This document shows positions 8,949 through 18,437 of a stretch of 64,000 nucleotides of DNA, one piece after another. The translations under genes were made by a program, and so were the position numbers. The notes beneath the pieces are model-generated. The model was not told the origin of the DNA, ran no database searches, and saw only the letters and a program-made list of their open reading frames with translations. This DNA is from Saprospiraceae bacterium (GTDB lineage: Bacteria > Bacteroidota > Bacteroidia > Chitinophagales > Saprospiraceae). The stretch's first letter is position 1, and each line of letters opens with the position of its first letter. The DNA lies in contig JADKBV010000001.1 in NCBI GenBank assembly GCA_016714895.1, forward strand, positions 1,364,001 through 1,428,000. Direction: 5' to 3'.

Positions 8949-9447
8949 TATCACTATACGATTTGTTTATCAGGTTATTTTGGGTGAGGTTAAAAAAGTT
9001 GAGATAATGATCACATTGTTGTTTCATTACTTCTGTGGTAAACTCATTATTTTTGTCTATAACTTCGACTTCCAGAAATGTCCCCAGACCTTCCACTATA
9101 TCAAAATGAAATTTTATATGATCGAGAAAATATATTTTCCGTTTTTTATCGACGACTACTTTGATACCGAGCTGTCTGGTCAATATATTTTTTAAAGCCT
9201 CATTGGGTACGTGTTGATATAAAACAATGTTTGATTCTTTTGAGCCGGAAACATTATCTCTGTCGTATTGAATCAGGGCGTTTTCGATGTTTCCTTCTCT
9301 TAGTTTTAATCTTCCGTGAGCGGCAAAAAAGTAGGTATCAATCTGGTGATCCAGTCCGTGATAGGTTGGGTTAAGGGTCAGCAACCTGTTTTCAAACGTT
9401 TCAATATTGTCAATTTTGGCTTTGAACTCAACGTTTTTGATATTCAT
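8926..9447 (-). CDS. CYTH domain protein (class IV adenylate cyclase / triphosphatase-like)
   Basis: A 173-residue cytoplasmic protein. It opens MNIKNVEFKAKI, an ExKxK-type CYTH entry motif, followed by the tunnel-fold pattern of the superfamily: FFAAHGRLKLREG, YDRDN, VVVDKKRKIYFLDHIKFHFD and GLGTFLEVEV. These charged strands normally line a tunnel that binds Mg2+ and triphosphate or ATP. Family members include CyaB cyclases and thiamine/inorganic triphosphatases; the sequence alone does not separate them. Length fits the single-domain form. The last codons lie in repeat copy B, so the C-terminus (MLEHIK) may not be ancestral. Confidence 0.85.
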   Translation of the reverse strand: MNIKNVEFKAKIDNIETFENRLLTLNPTYHGLDHQIDTYFFAAHGRLKLREGNIENALIQYDRDNVSGSKESNIVLYQHVPNEALKNILTRQLGIKVVVDKKRKIYFLDHIKFHFDIVEGLGTFLEVEVIDKNNEFTTEVMKQQCDHYLNFFNLTQNNLINKSYSDMMLEHIK

Positions 9448-9544
9448 GATTGTTTTGATTTTTCGATTTTAAAAACTTTGGTTTTACGCATTACCTTTTC
9501 AAATGATACGTCTTTCCGGGCATTTTTTTGTCACATTCTTATAT

Positions 9545-10093
9545 TTATTCTAAAACATCAGCTTTTGAACACCACTCCTCTTTTTTGATAAGATATACAA
9601 AATTTAGTTTTGGTTGTTCCCCAAAATAAATAACCTCTTTTTCTCCGGTTTTGGTCGCACCCAATCGGGTAATGGATATTTGGGAACGAACATTTTCTGC
9701 TCCGATATGGAAATACACATTGGAAACAAATTGAAAAATATAGTCCAGCATGATTTTTTTAACGGAATGATTTATTCCTTTTCCCCAATATTTGGTGGCG
9801 TAAAAAGTATAGCCGATTAAAATGCTGTTGTCCATTTGATCGTAATCATAAAAACGGGTGCTTCCTATAATTTTTTGGTCGGTTTTGTTTATAATTTTAA
9901 ACGCCCCTATACTTTCAAGTGCTCCTTCAAAAAAAGTTTTAAAAACTTCTTTTTTCCAACGGTCTTTGTTGGGATGTTGCTCCCAGATTTTTGGGTCAGC
10001 TGCCACGCTGTATAAATCTTCAAAATCCTCTTGCAACAAAGGGAGGAGGATTATTTGTTCGTTTTCCAGGATGGGCTGAAGGTTAAAATCCAT
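9545..10093 (-). CDS. GNAT family N-acetyltransferase (RimJ/RimL-like)
   Basis: 182 residues with the GNAT fold of the RimJ/RimL/SpeG group: N-terminal LQPILENEQIILLPLLQEDF, a central strand GAFKIINKTDQKIIGSTRFYDY, then IGYTFYATKYWGKGINHSVK, which carries the acetyl-CoA loop (the usual W-G-x-G as YWGKGIN), and LDYIFQFVSNVYFHIGAENVRSQ. The enzyme would move an acetyl group from acetyl-CoA to an amine, perhaps a ribosomal N-terminus or a small metabolite; the substrate cannot be read from sequence. The gene lies alone in an accessory stretch. Confidence 0.88.
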   Translation of the reverse strand: MDFNLQPILENEQIILLPLLQEDFEDLYSVAADPKIWEQHPNKDRWKKEVFKTFFEGALESIGAFKIINKTDQKIIGSTRFYDYDQMDNSILIGYTFYATKYWGKGINHSVKKIMLDYIFQFVSNVYFHIGAENVRSQISITRLGATKTGEKEVIYFGEQPKLNFVYLIKKEEWCSKADVLE

Positions 10094-10419
10094 ATTTTTA
10101 AAACTTTATTTCAGGTAATGGTGTAAAAGGTGCAGATTTTGCGACGTTTCGCAATAAGTCGGAGAGCCGTCAGAGTATATTTTATGTTTTTTTGTTTATC
10201 ATTCGGATATTTTATGTAATCCATTCATTTGTCCGTTGGAATATGTTTGTCAAATTTCATATCTTTTTTTTTTGATGCTAGTTTGTAAAATCATTGTTTC
10301 GTTGAGCAGAATTGGGATGAGCTACCTTTTTGGTACAAGGGTTCATTCAGAGCATAAAATTTTTGTCTGCCACAAAACTGTTAGTAACGTTTAAAAACCC
10401 ATTTATTGCCATGATTTTA
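10094..10419. other. Intergenic region, no gene seen
   Basis: AT-rich spacer of 326 bases. The only structure noted is a small hairpin at 10139-10154 (TTGCGA-CGTT-TCGCAA). Translations on both strands are interrupted by stops. Confidence 0.5.
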
Positions 10420-11190
10420 TTAGTTATTTATATGTTTTTTTGTGCCTAATAAATAAAGTACATTTTTTGCTTTTCCAATTTCCCAATCGTATTCTATGGT
10501 CCCTTCCAAAGATGTAACAAGTTCATTCATTTCTTTTACCGAATATGTTCTAAACGATGAAACAACACCATCCCACAAAACGATTAAAGGAACTATCGGA
10601 ATCAGGTACGTAAATAAAATTCTACCAATTTTGAAAGGTCTTATAAAAGGTGTTGATAAAATAACGCTAACAGGAGACAACAACATTGCAACTAAACTTT
10701 GAACACTTCTTTCCTGAACTTCAAAAACAGCAATAGAACTGTTAGTGTTAATGGCATTTTGCAAAATTTGTTTTGCATCTTCGGGTATAAAATGATGGAA
10801 AGATAAAAATTGTGTTCTTAAACCTGTTAAGTTTGAAGGAACATTTCTGGCATCAATTGAATCTGTCAAAAAATCAAAGTTCCCGGCTTTACTTTTCGTA
10901 AGTTCAAAAGCTGAAATGTTTGGATAAAAATCTGTGAGCGTAATTTTAAGTTCCGGAATTTCTTTCTGTAGTTCTCTGTTTAGCCATAACAAACCTCCGC
11001 CACCACCTGATGCAAGATCAATTATTTGATTTGTATTACTTTTTAATAACCCTCTTTTTATGATCGGAATGATTGGTTTGTAAATCTTAGCTTTATTGGA
11101 AAGAAATTGTAAAAAGTCAGTCACATAATTTCTTAAAAACTGAGGAAACCAATCTTGGTCTTCAAATTCAAATAAATGTATCCTGTTCAT
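10420..11190 (-). CDS. Class I SAM-dependent methyltransferase-like protein
   Basis: 256 residues. The SAM-binding motif I is visible as IIDLASGGGGGLLWL (about residues 56-70), followed by ITLTDFYPN with the acidic residue that usually binds the ribose, and a motif around FLSFHHF. The middle segment (AMLLSPVSVILSTPFIRP, then FTYLIPIVPLIVLW) is strongly hydrophobic, suggesting membrane attachment or two membrane helices, which is unusual for a soluble methyltransferase. The C-terminal RTYSVKEMNELV-type segment is like methyltransferases that act on lipids or small molecules. Substrate unknown. It stands alone on the minus strand. Confidence 0.75.
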   Translation of the reverse strand: MNRIHLFEFEDQDWFPQFLRNYVTDFLQFLSNKAKIYKPIIPIIKRGLLKSNTNQIIDLASGGGGGLLWLNRELQKEIPELKITLTDFYPNISAFELTKSKAGNFDFLTDSIDARNVPSNLTGLRTQFLSFHHFIPEDAKQILQNAINTNSSIAVFEVQERSVQSLVAMLLSPVSVILSTPFIRPFKIGRILFTYLIPIVPLIVLWDGVVSSFRTYSVKEMNELVTSLEGTIEYDWEIGKAKNVLYLLGTKKHINN

Positions 11191-11416
11191 TATCAGTTAT
11201 TTTATCGGTTTCGTATTATACTTGCCGCTAACATCTGTAAACCGACACTACCCCTGCTTCCCGGGTATCTATCTACTATCTCCATTCTGCTTGACCGGCT
11301 CAAAAAAATTGTCATTGTTACAAATGGTCTGGCTATATTTTACTACTCCTTTAAGACAAAACAAAAGTACGTGTTAATTTTTAGATTATATCGATTTTAC
11401 GCAAGTTTACACTATT

Positions 11417-13639
11417 TTAAAACAAATAAGAAACTTTTCCTTTTACAAAAAATGGTGCGCCGGGCGTAAAGTGAATTTCTTCCACCGGATTTAATTCATT
11501 TTTTAATCTGGATTCCGTTGCAAATTGTGTTTCATTCCATTTTGTGTTCAGTAGATTATTGATTTCAATCCCAATATTAATTTTTTTGAAATTATAATTG
11601 ATATTACAATCTATCACCGTATAACCTGTAGCTACTATAGAATTGTCCTCATTTGCAGGTCGGTCAGCCACATGCCTGTACCTCATTCCTCCGTTCAGAT
11701 TTTTGGTCAGATGGAAAGACACTCCACCGGTATTAGTGAGCACAGGCGCCAAAGGGATAAAATTTTGACCTTCAGGATCATCAATACTTCTTGGGTCCGC
11801 GATATTTATGTCTGTATATAAAAATATCCTGGCATCAGGTTGATAACGTATACCGATATCCACACCTTGTCGTCTGCTTTTGCCACTAGGCTCTACGATT
11901 CCGCCGTCACCTACATATACAAATTCCTGCTCAAGATGCAAATACCATAAAGCGCCATGTATGATAACTTGTTTTATGGGTTTAAAAATACCACCTAAGT
12001 CAACTCCATAAGCTGAAGGAAGCGTTTGTTTTGCCTCCTGATCAATGACAACTCTGGTATCATTTGAGTGAAAACCCTTTCCAAACTTCAGAAATAACTG
12101 AGTTTTTGTATTAAAGGTATACTGAAGATTTAATTTAGGACTGAACGCCGTATTATCTGCTTTTCGAATATCGTATAATTCGTTTAGATTGTTTTCATAC
12201 AGAAACCGAAAATAGTCGAAACGAATACCGGAGTTTATTCTGAAATTACCGTAATGAAATGTAACATCTGAATAAAAATAGGTATTGGATTCATCCACTT
12301 GTCCCAAAGCCAAGGACCGCAATATGTTTTTTCGTTGCAATGTTGAAGATAATTCCACATCATTGACATCATCATACCGCATGCCTGAACCCACTCTGAA
12401 CCAAAGGTCATCCGAAACCCTGTCAAAGTTGTAATTCAGTTCTGTCTCCACCCCGTACAAATTTCTTTGTTCTTTTTGTTTTATCTGATCACCGTTTATA
12501 CTGTCGTAAAGGAAAAAAGTAAAATTAGAATAAAGTAAAAAATCTGCAACACTGGTGTAGGCTTTGGATTTGATAAAATTATTCCGGTTCAGGTATTTGG
12601 TATGAGTTAAAACGAAATTCGTTCGGCTGGTATTACCTCCTTCCGTATCGTCTATTGCGCCAAATCGATTGATGAGGCCACTTTTTACAGCTCTTTGAGG
12701 GATTTGACCTGAAGCATCCCAACGACTTGAAAATCTCGAAGCCCAAATTGAAAATTTATCATTATTCTCCAGTTTTTTGGTATATTTCAAAAAAATATTT
12801 AATCTGGTCAAATCCTGTGAAGTTTCAAAAGGCCCATCGGACATTACATATTCAGATGCGATATACGCTGACTCTTTTTGAGATGATATCAGATTAAAAA
12901 GCCCTGCCATTCTTTTCGTATTAAAACTGCCATATTCAGCCGAAAAAAAAGAATGTTCCGGATTGTCTTTTGTTTTAAGTGCAACAAAACCGGCAGTGGC
13001 AAAATTACCTACTTGGGTATCATAAGGACCTTTACCATAAGAAATATTTTCAATGATTTCCGGCATGATAAAGTGCATATCCGCATAACCCTGACCGTGT
13101 GCATGTGAAACTAAATTAACAGGCATGCCATCCACAGAAATATGTACATCAGTTCCGTGATCAATATCAAAACCTCGCAAAAATATTTGTTCTGCTTTAC
13201 CACCACCAGCATGTTGTCCTATAATTAATCCCGGTATATGCCTCAATAATTCCTGAGAAGAATTGACAGGATTTGTTTCAAGGTCGATTAATGATAATGT
13301 CTTTAAAGGTTGGGATTGATTGGTAATAGTAACTTCTTGTAAAAGGAATTTTTTTGGACTCATTTTTGTCCTGGCTGTTTCAGTAAATGTATTAGGACCA
13401 ACAAGTAAAACTTTTGTTTCAAATAGTATATGTGAAAAATAAATTGTGTCCCCCTGTCTGATATCAGGTAGTGTATACCTTCCGGACTCATCACTATGCG
13501 TATGTATCAGAGACGAATTTACTGTAATTAATACAAAATCAATAGGATTGCCGGCATTGTCCGAAACAACGCCTTTAACGTTTTGTCCGACAAGCATCAA
13601 AGGAAATATGTTAATTAAAAGTATAAAAAATAATCTCAT
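11417..13639 (-). CDS. TonB-dependent outer-membrane receptor with carboxypeptidase-regulatory-like N-domain
   Basis: 740 residues. A signal peptide ends near LMLVGQ. Residues about 22-95 are a CarboxypepD_reg-like beta-sandwich (VKGVVSDNAGNPIDFVLI, SDESGRYTLPDI), the usual first domain of Bacteroidota receptors. The plug follows (QELLRHIPGLII, IFLRGFDIDHGTDVHISVDG, SYGKGPYDTQVG), then a 22-strand barrel ending in an aromatic residue (KVSYLF). The plug contains a His-rich stretch around VSHAHGQGYADMH, which could bind a metal or a metal chelate, but the ligand is not known. No SusD-like partner lies beside it, so a role as a metal or siderophore receptor is more likely than a glycan one (inference). 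Confidence 0.9.
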   Translation of the reverse strand: MRLFFILLINIFPLMLVGQNVKGVVSDNAGNPIDFVLITVNSSLIHTHSDESGRYTLPDIRQGDTIYFSHILFETKVLLVGPNTFTETARTKMSPKKFLLQEVTITNQSQPLKTLSLIDLETNPVNSSQELLRHIPGLIIGQHAGGGKAEQIFLRGFDIDHGTDVHISVDGMPVNLVSHAHGQGYADMHFIMPEIIENISYGKGPYDTQVGNFATAGFVALKTKDNPEHSFFSAEYGSFNTKRMAGLFNLISSQKESAYIASEYVMSDGPFETSQDLTRLNIFLKYTKKLENNDKFSIWASRFSSRWDASGQIPQRAVKSGLINRFGAIDDTEGGNTSRTNFVLTHTKYLNRNNFIKSKAYTSVADFLLYSNFTFFLYDSINGDQIKQKEQRNLYGVETELNYNFDRVSDDLWFRVGSGMRYDDVNDVELSSTLQRKNILRSLALGQVDESNTYFYSDVTFHYGNFRINSGIRFDYFRFLYENNLNELYDIRKADNTAFSPKLNLQYTFNTKTQLFLKFGKGFHSNDTRVVIDQEAKQTLPSAYGVDLGGIFKPIKQVIIHGALWYLHLEQEFVYVGDGGIVEPSGKSRRQGVDIGIRYQPDARIFLYTDINIADPRSIDDPEGQNFIPLAPVLTNTGGVSFHLTKNLNGGMRYRHVADRPANEDNSIVATGYTVIDCNINYNFKKINIGIEINNLLNTKWNETQFATESRLKNELNPVEEIHFTPGAPFFVKGKVSYLF

Positions 13640-13770
13640 AAATAAAAATTTAAATTAGTTTGATAATCCGTACTTTTGATATACGCTAAAAGTTCTTCCT
13701 TTGGATGTTCCTTTTTCAAAAAACTCAAAAATTTCTACTTTCTCTTTCTTGATCAAAATTTATTTTAAAA

Positions 13771-13805
13771 AATCAGGGTCCCCCATTGCTGAGAAGACCC
13801 TGATT
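13771..13805 (-). terminator. Intrinsic terminator downstream of the DUF4331/CHRD gene
   Basis: AATCAGGGTC (13771-13780) pairs perfectly with GACCCTGATT (13796-13805). On the minus strand the stem is followed by TTTT. It is the first stem-loop past the stop at 13906 and probably ends the TPR-DUF4331-DUF4331 transcript. Confidence 0.75.
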
Positions 13806-13905
13806 CATAAGAAACAATCAATATTCAATTAACCACTTAAACACACTAAAACCAAGTCTTCTGAAAATTTTATCCGGTAAAACATCTTTTTTTACTCAGT
13901 TAAGT

Positions 13906-16900
13906 TTATTTTTTAACTACACGAATGGTTTTACTATATTCATTATTGCGCAAAGTAAAAAGGTAAATTCCCGTTGTATAATCCAAAATATTAACGCTGA
14001 TTTTGTCAGAAAATCCTGTTTTGGTTGTCATCAAACGACCTGTTATATCCCTGATTTCCAAAACACTGTTTTTATAACCATCCCGGTTTCCTTCAAAAGA
14101 TATGGTAACAATATCCAGAACAGGATTCGGTTCAAGTATCACCTCAAATGATTTACCGTTTACATCCACTACATTGCTTGAAAACGGACATTCCGGCGTT
14201 TTAACGATCTGGCCTCTGACTTCTCCTCCAGGATTATTGGAAGTATGAATATTTACATACCCTTTTCCATCTTGAATGATCGAAGCCAATTCTCCGTTAA
14301 ATTCATCGGTAATGTAAAAAAACGATCCGTTATTATTCCATCGGGATGAAAAATCAAAAACAACCGGACCGTTTTGTCCCGCTTCACCATTATGAATATG
14401 CGCTCCTGCAAACGTAGAACTCAATTGATTCACGACGGCCATAAAATGTGCTTCGTCATAATCTCTGTTGAATGCAAACATACCGGATCCACTTGTTATT
14501 CCTGCATTTTGAGGTTCGATTACTTCCTGATCCTGACACAAATCATATACATACCCATCCCGTGCAATTCTGTAAATCTGACCTCTGACTTCTCCGGCAG
14601 GAGCAGCTTCTGTATGCACATTAAAATATAAGTCGCCTGAAAGGAAGTCATCTAAAAACTCAGGTGAGATAGTTATTGAGTCCTTTGAAATCAATTGTCC
14701 CGAGATGTCATCATGCAGATCGACTACTACCTCGCCGTTTGATGCCAACGGAGCTCTATGGATATGTGCACTGATCACCGGCCCTGAACCATTATCAATC
14801 AATATTGCATATTGTAAAGAAGTTAAATCCGATGAAATCCGTCCCATACCAAAACCTATAGCATCATTAATTCCCGAAGGAACCTCTTGTTTTCCATCCA
14901 ACCAAGTATCAAAATAAAGACCTTCAGTTACTTGCAACTGTCCTCTTATCTCTCCTCCCGGATAAGCCTCGGTATGAATATTGACATATATGTCACCATT
15001 CCTCAGCTCAGTGATATAATCTCCGGCTTTAATTTTTGAAATCACTGTATTCCCAACCAGGTACGATTCAAGATTTTCAACTACCGGCCCGTTTGTTCCC
15101 TGTGCCCCGCGATGTAAATGAATGCCTGTGACAGGACCTGAAAGGTCTGAAGCAAGAATACTTAATTCCAAGGTATTGGTATTTGAGGTATAAACAACAC
15201 TTGCAAGGCCCAAAGCGGTTGTATTTACTGCCGGAACTTCATTTGAACCACGTAACATAGCAGAAAATGTTTCTGCGGACTCCAAAGTCAATTGTCCTCT
15301 GACTTCACCGGCAGGATGATTTGCTGTATGAATATTGATGTAATAGTTCCCGTTTATCATCGCCTCTACATCTTCAGCCATAAGATCGATTGTCGTTGTG
15401 GCTCTGCCTGAAGTAAAGGATCCGGAAAGATCAAAAACGACAGGACCGTTTTCGTCAGCATTACCCCGATGAATATGCATGCCCATAAAGGCCGAAGATA
15501 GTTTTGAAACGGTAACATTAATGGTTGCTTTTGTATATGTTTTATCAAATGTTACCGTTGCCACACCAACTGCATCTGTGACCACTGCCGGAACTTCATT
15601 TCCTCCGGTCAAACGGGAAGCTACCAATATATCATTAGAAAAATTAGGATCAAATATGGATATCTCCGGCTGAACTACATTTTTCAAACGAAGATTGCTC
15701 AGGTAGATAGCAGAAGCTCCTCCAAATGATTCATTAAAAACAGGAGTCGCATCACCTGATGTCTCCGGCATATCAAATCCCAAAACTCTGCCGCCGTCTT
15801 TTGCCCTTTCAGCTATATAAATCCTGTTGCTCGGTCTGTCATATGCTATGTCAACCGGATTACCAAGTAAAGACATAGGCCCTTCAATAATGATTTGTTC
15901 ATTTTCTGATATGGCCAGATCAAAAGCTTTGGTATTGTAATTTTTTATGACAGTAAATGCACCATCTGAACCGGATTCAGCCGAAGCAACATCTGTCAGA
16001 ATCATCAAATCTCCCTGCCTGTCATAAGTGATTCCGTGCGTGCGTACCATACTTTCGACGGAAACAACCTGATCAGGTATAATCTCTCCCGGCGTCAATT
16101 CAAAAAAGTTGTCAAACCTTAATATTCTGTCAGAAACATCTTCTACAGCGTATAAAGTATTCCTGTCCAGATGAATTCCCCACAGAGCCCGATTTACCGT
16201 ATAAGTCCTGTCAAACGTAATCGATGAAGGTTGTATAGAATATACCATAAATTTATCCACACTGCCGTTTGAGGCTGCCGCATCTTGTGCTACGACCAAC
16301 TTATCTCCATAGACAGCAATCTCCCTTCCATTGGTAAAATCTGACGATGAGGTGGCTGTCAGTACAGGTGCGAGATTGAGATCCAGGTTTTCTTTTACCT
16401 TGCTGTAAGCCCGGATGACATTGTTTGTCCTGTCCAGCTGATAAAGTACATCCTTGTTTTTGTCATAATAAATACCATCCGCATCAGCATTCGAAACATC
16501 AAAGGTTCTTAATGATGAAGATAGATTTTCTGCAACATTAACCATACCTGTTTTGCCGGAGTTATTGGAAGAAATAAAAACGATATAAGCAGGATCGGTC
16601 ACATAATCCGGTTCTACGATTTCTCCGCTGCAATCCCCTGTGCCATTATGAGGCATAGCAAGATATGGAAATGAACTTTGAAAATCTCTGTCATTTTTTT
16701 CCACTCCTGTTGTATAACTCAATACATTCAGCAAATCCTGTGTCACCGGACCCGGAGAGGTAGCCGGGTCATAATCATCATACCACAGACCTACAGCTGC
16801 CAAAACAACACCGGCAACTGCCTGCAATTCTATACGGGTTACATCGTCTTCCAGCCTTCTGCCGTTGGGGAATCCATCCATATTCGGAATAAATTCCAAA

Positions 16901-18357
16901 TCAGTCGTTGTATTGTACGGAGCCACCGTGAGTCCGATAGCCGCAGCCTGAACGAGTCCTAAGGAACTGAAGTTCGGATCATTTCTGGGTGTCGGAGGTA
17001 CTGCCATATTTAACCTCAACATATCGCCGCCATTGGGTAGAAAGTTGTTGACAAATGGTTTTCCGGCTGCCAGGGGATTACCACCTTTGCCGGTAGCCAG
17101 TTGATACGGTATCACATTAGGTACACCCGTGTGAAAAGCCGGCCACAAATCGATGGACCTGGGCATTCCCGGACCAGGTAACAACAAGGATCCAAAGACT
17201 GCATCATCCAGCGCAGTTCCGGCCAAAACCGGATTTCCTTTCAGACCGTACAAACCGTCCGCACCGTTTGAAAAGTCAAAAGCTCCCAAAGAATTTGTCT
17301 GTACACGCAAAGGTCCAAAAGATGGAACCGCTCCTCCGAATAAATCATCATCCATATACAAAGCCAGTTCAGGATTATAAAAATATTTATCCAAAGTACT
17401 TTCTGCAATTTCGTCGTACGGTGTGATACTATTCCAAAAATCTTTGTCGCCGACTGGTATTACTGCCTCATTGGTCAAAGGCATACCTAACCTGGACACC
17501 TGTACCCAATCACCTGAATAAACGGGTTCTCCCATACTGCTCAAAGTAGTGACAGCCTGTCTGCTGGCTGATGCCCACACACCGATGACATAATCACTAT
17601 CAAGGATTGAGGTCGGTGTCGATGGAGCACCGGTTTTTAATAACGTAGCAATCGGCACCTGAATGGCTATGGCACTCACATTTAAACAAGCTAATCCATC
17701 GATACTGTTTTTTCCCTGGCGCGGTGCATCACCCAAATCAAATATGCCACCGAGGTCTACAAAAAACGGATCGTCAACAGGACCAGCAAAAACTTTTTCA
17801 CCGGAGTTAGCGTTGGTTATTCCATTCTGAAATAAGGATGTATAAGCAGTATTCAGACCGGCAGCCCCCATAATGGATCGGTCGCCGATATTATTTGGAG
17901 GTACATAACCATTAGTAATAATTGTCGAAAATGTAACACCTCCATCTAAACTTCTTTCAAGGGTATAGGTTGTCTTTTGATTTTGTTTACCTAACCTTAT
18001 ATTAAAAAAAGTTGTAGGATCTTCATTTACCACATCAAAGGTAAACCGATATAAAATTTCATCTCCGTGTTTGGAGGCATCATTATCAACATGAATTTCG
18101 TATCTGATATTTTTACCAAATGAATAATAATTGGGACCACCGTGTGGCAATTGCATAGGCACATAGGTGGCAATTATGGTAATGGTGTTTGGATCGTCAG
18201 GACTGCGAAAAGCGTAAAGGTCCACATTGTCTGCCAGGGGGTCGCTGGATATCAATGGTGCTTCCCTATGGCTGGATGCCCATACAGCATTTGTAAAAAC
18301 AAGACAATATAATACAAGGGAAACTATTGCCTGAATAACATATTTTTTATGTTTCAT
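13906..18357 (-). CDS. DUF4331 - beta-propeller - 4x CHRD - T9SS sorting domain protein
   Basis: A 1483-residue secreted mosaic. A signal peptide ends at VWA, followed directly by SSHREAPLISSDPLADN, the hallmark start of DUF4331 (residues about 27-570). Residues about 590-880 form a propeller-like region of repeated YxxxxDxL strands. Four CHRD domains follow (about 890-1390), each with HIHRG-like and NIHT-x-x-x-PxGEVRGQ motifs; the fourth has HIHNG. A T9SS sorting domain closes the protein (EPNPVLDIVTISF, then IRDITGRLM and IRVVKK). CHRD domains occur in chordin and in bacterial surface proteins with no proven activity. The first third is a paralogue of the neighbouring gene at 18438, with a near-identical patch. 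A terminator lies downstream. Confidence 0.9.
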   Translation of the reverse strand: MKHKKYVIQAIVSLVLYCLVFTNAVWASSHREAPLISSDPLADNVDLYAFRSPDDPNTITIIATYVPMQLPHGGPNYYSFGKNIRYEIHVDNDASKHGDEILYRFTFDVVNEDPTTFFNIRLGKQNQKTTYTLERSLDGGVTFSTIITNGYVPPNNIGDRSIMGAAGLNTAYTSLFQNGITNANSGEKVFAGPVDDPFFVDLGGIFDLGDAPRQGKNSIDGLACLNVSAIAIQVPIATLLKTGAPSTPTSILDSDYVIGVWASASRQAVTTLSSMGEPVYSGDWVQVSRLGMPLTNEAVIPVGDKDFWNSITPYDEIAESTLDKYFYNPELALYMDDDLFGGAVPSFGPLRVQTNSLGAFDFSNGADGLYGLKGNPVLAGTALDDAVFGSLLLPGPGMPRSIDLWPAFHTGVPNVIPYQLATGKGGNPLAAGKPFVNNFLPNGGDMLRLNMAVPPTPRNDPNFSSLGLVQAAAIGLTVAPYNTTTDLEFIPNMDGFPNGRRLEDDVTRIELQAVAGVVLAAVGLWYDDYDPATSPGPVTQDLLNVLSYTTGVEKNDRDFQSSFPYLAMPHNGTGDCSGEIVEPDYVTDPAYIVFISSNNSGKTGMVNVAENLSSSLRTFDVSNADADGIYYDKNKDVLYQLDRTNNVIRAYSKVKENLDLNLAPVLTATSSSDFTNGREIAVYGDKLVVAQDAAASNGSVDKFMVYSIQPSSITFDRTYTVNRALWGIHLDRNTLYAVEDVSDRILRFDNFFELTPGEIIPDQVVSVESMVRTHGITYDRQGDLMILTDVASAESGSDGAFTVIKNYNTKAFDLAISENEQIIIEGPMSLLGNPVDIAYDRPSNRIYIAERAKDGGRVLGFDMPETSGDATPVFNESFGGASAIYLSNLRLKNVVQPEISIFDPNFSNDILVASRLTGGNEVPAVVTDAVGVATVTFDKTYTKATINVTVSKLSSAFMGMHIHRGNADENGPVVFDLSGSFTSGRATTTIDLMAEDVEAMINGNYYINIHTANHPAGEVRGQLTLESAETFSAMLRGSNEVPAVNTTALGLASVVYTSNTNTLELSILASDLSGPVTGIHLHRGAQGTNGPVVENLESYLVGNTVISKIKAGDYITELRNGDIYVNIHTEAYPGGEIRGQLQVTEGLYFDTWLDGKQEVPSGINDAIGFGMGRISSDLTSLQYAILIDNGSGPVISAHIHRAPLASNGEVVVDLHDDISGQLISKDSITISPEFLDDFLSGDLYFNVHTEAAPAGEVRGQIYRIARDGYVYDLCQDQEVIEPQNAGITSGSGMFAFNRDYDEAHFMAVVNQLSSTFAGAHIHNGEAGQNGPVVFDFSSRWNNNGSFFYITDEFNGELASIIQDGKGYVNIHTSNNPGGEVRGQIVKTPECPFSSNVVDVNGKSFEVILEPNPVLDIVTISFEGNRDGYKNSVLEIRDITGRLMTTKTGFSDKISVNILDYTTGIYLFTLRNNEYSKTIRVVKK

Positions 18358-18437
18358 TTTATTAATTTTTATTTGTGAAAATAATTATTTCCCTACCTCC
18401 GTACCACTCCATGGCATCGCTACATAAGGAAATGTAT

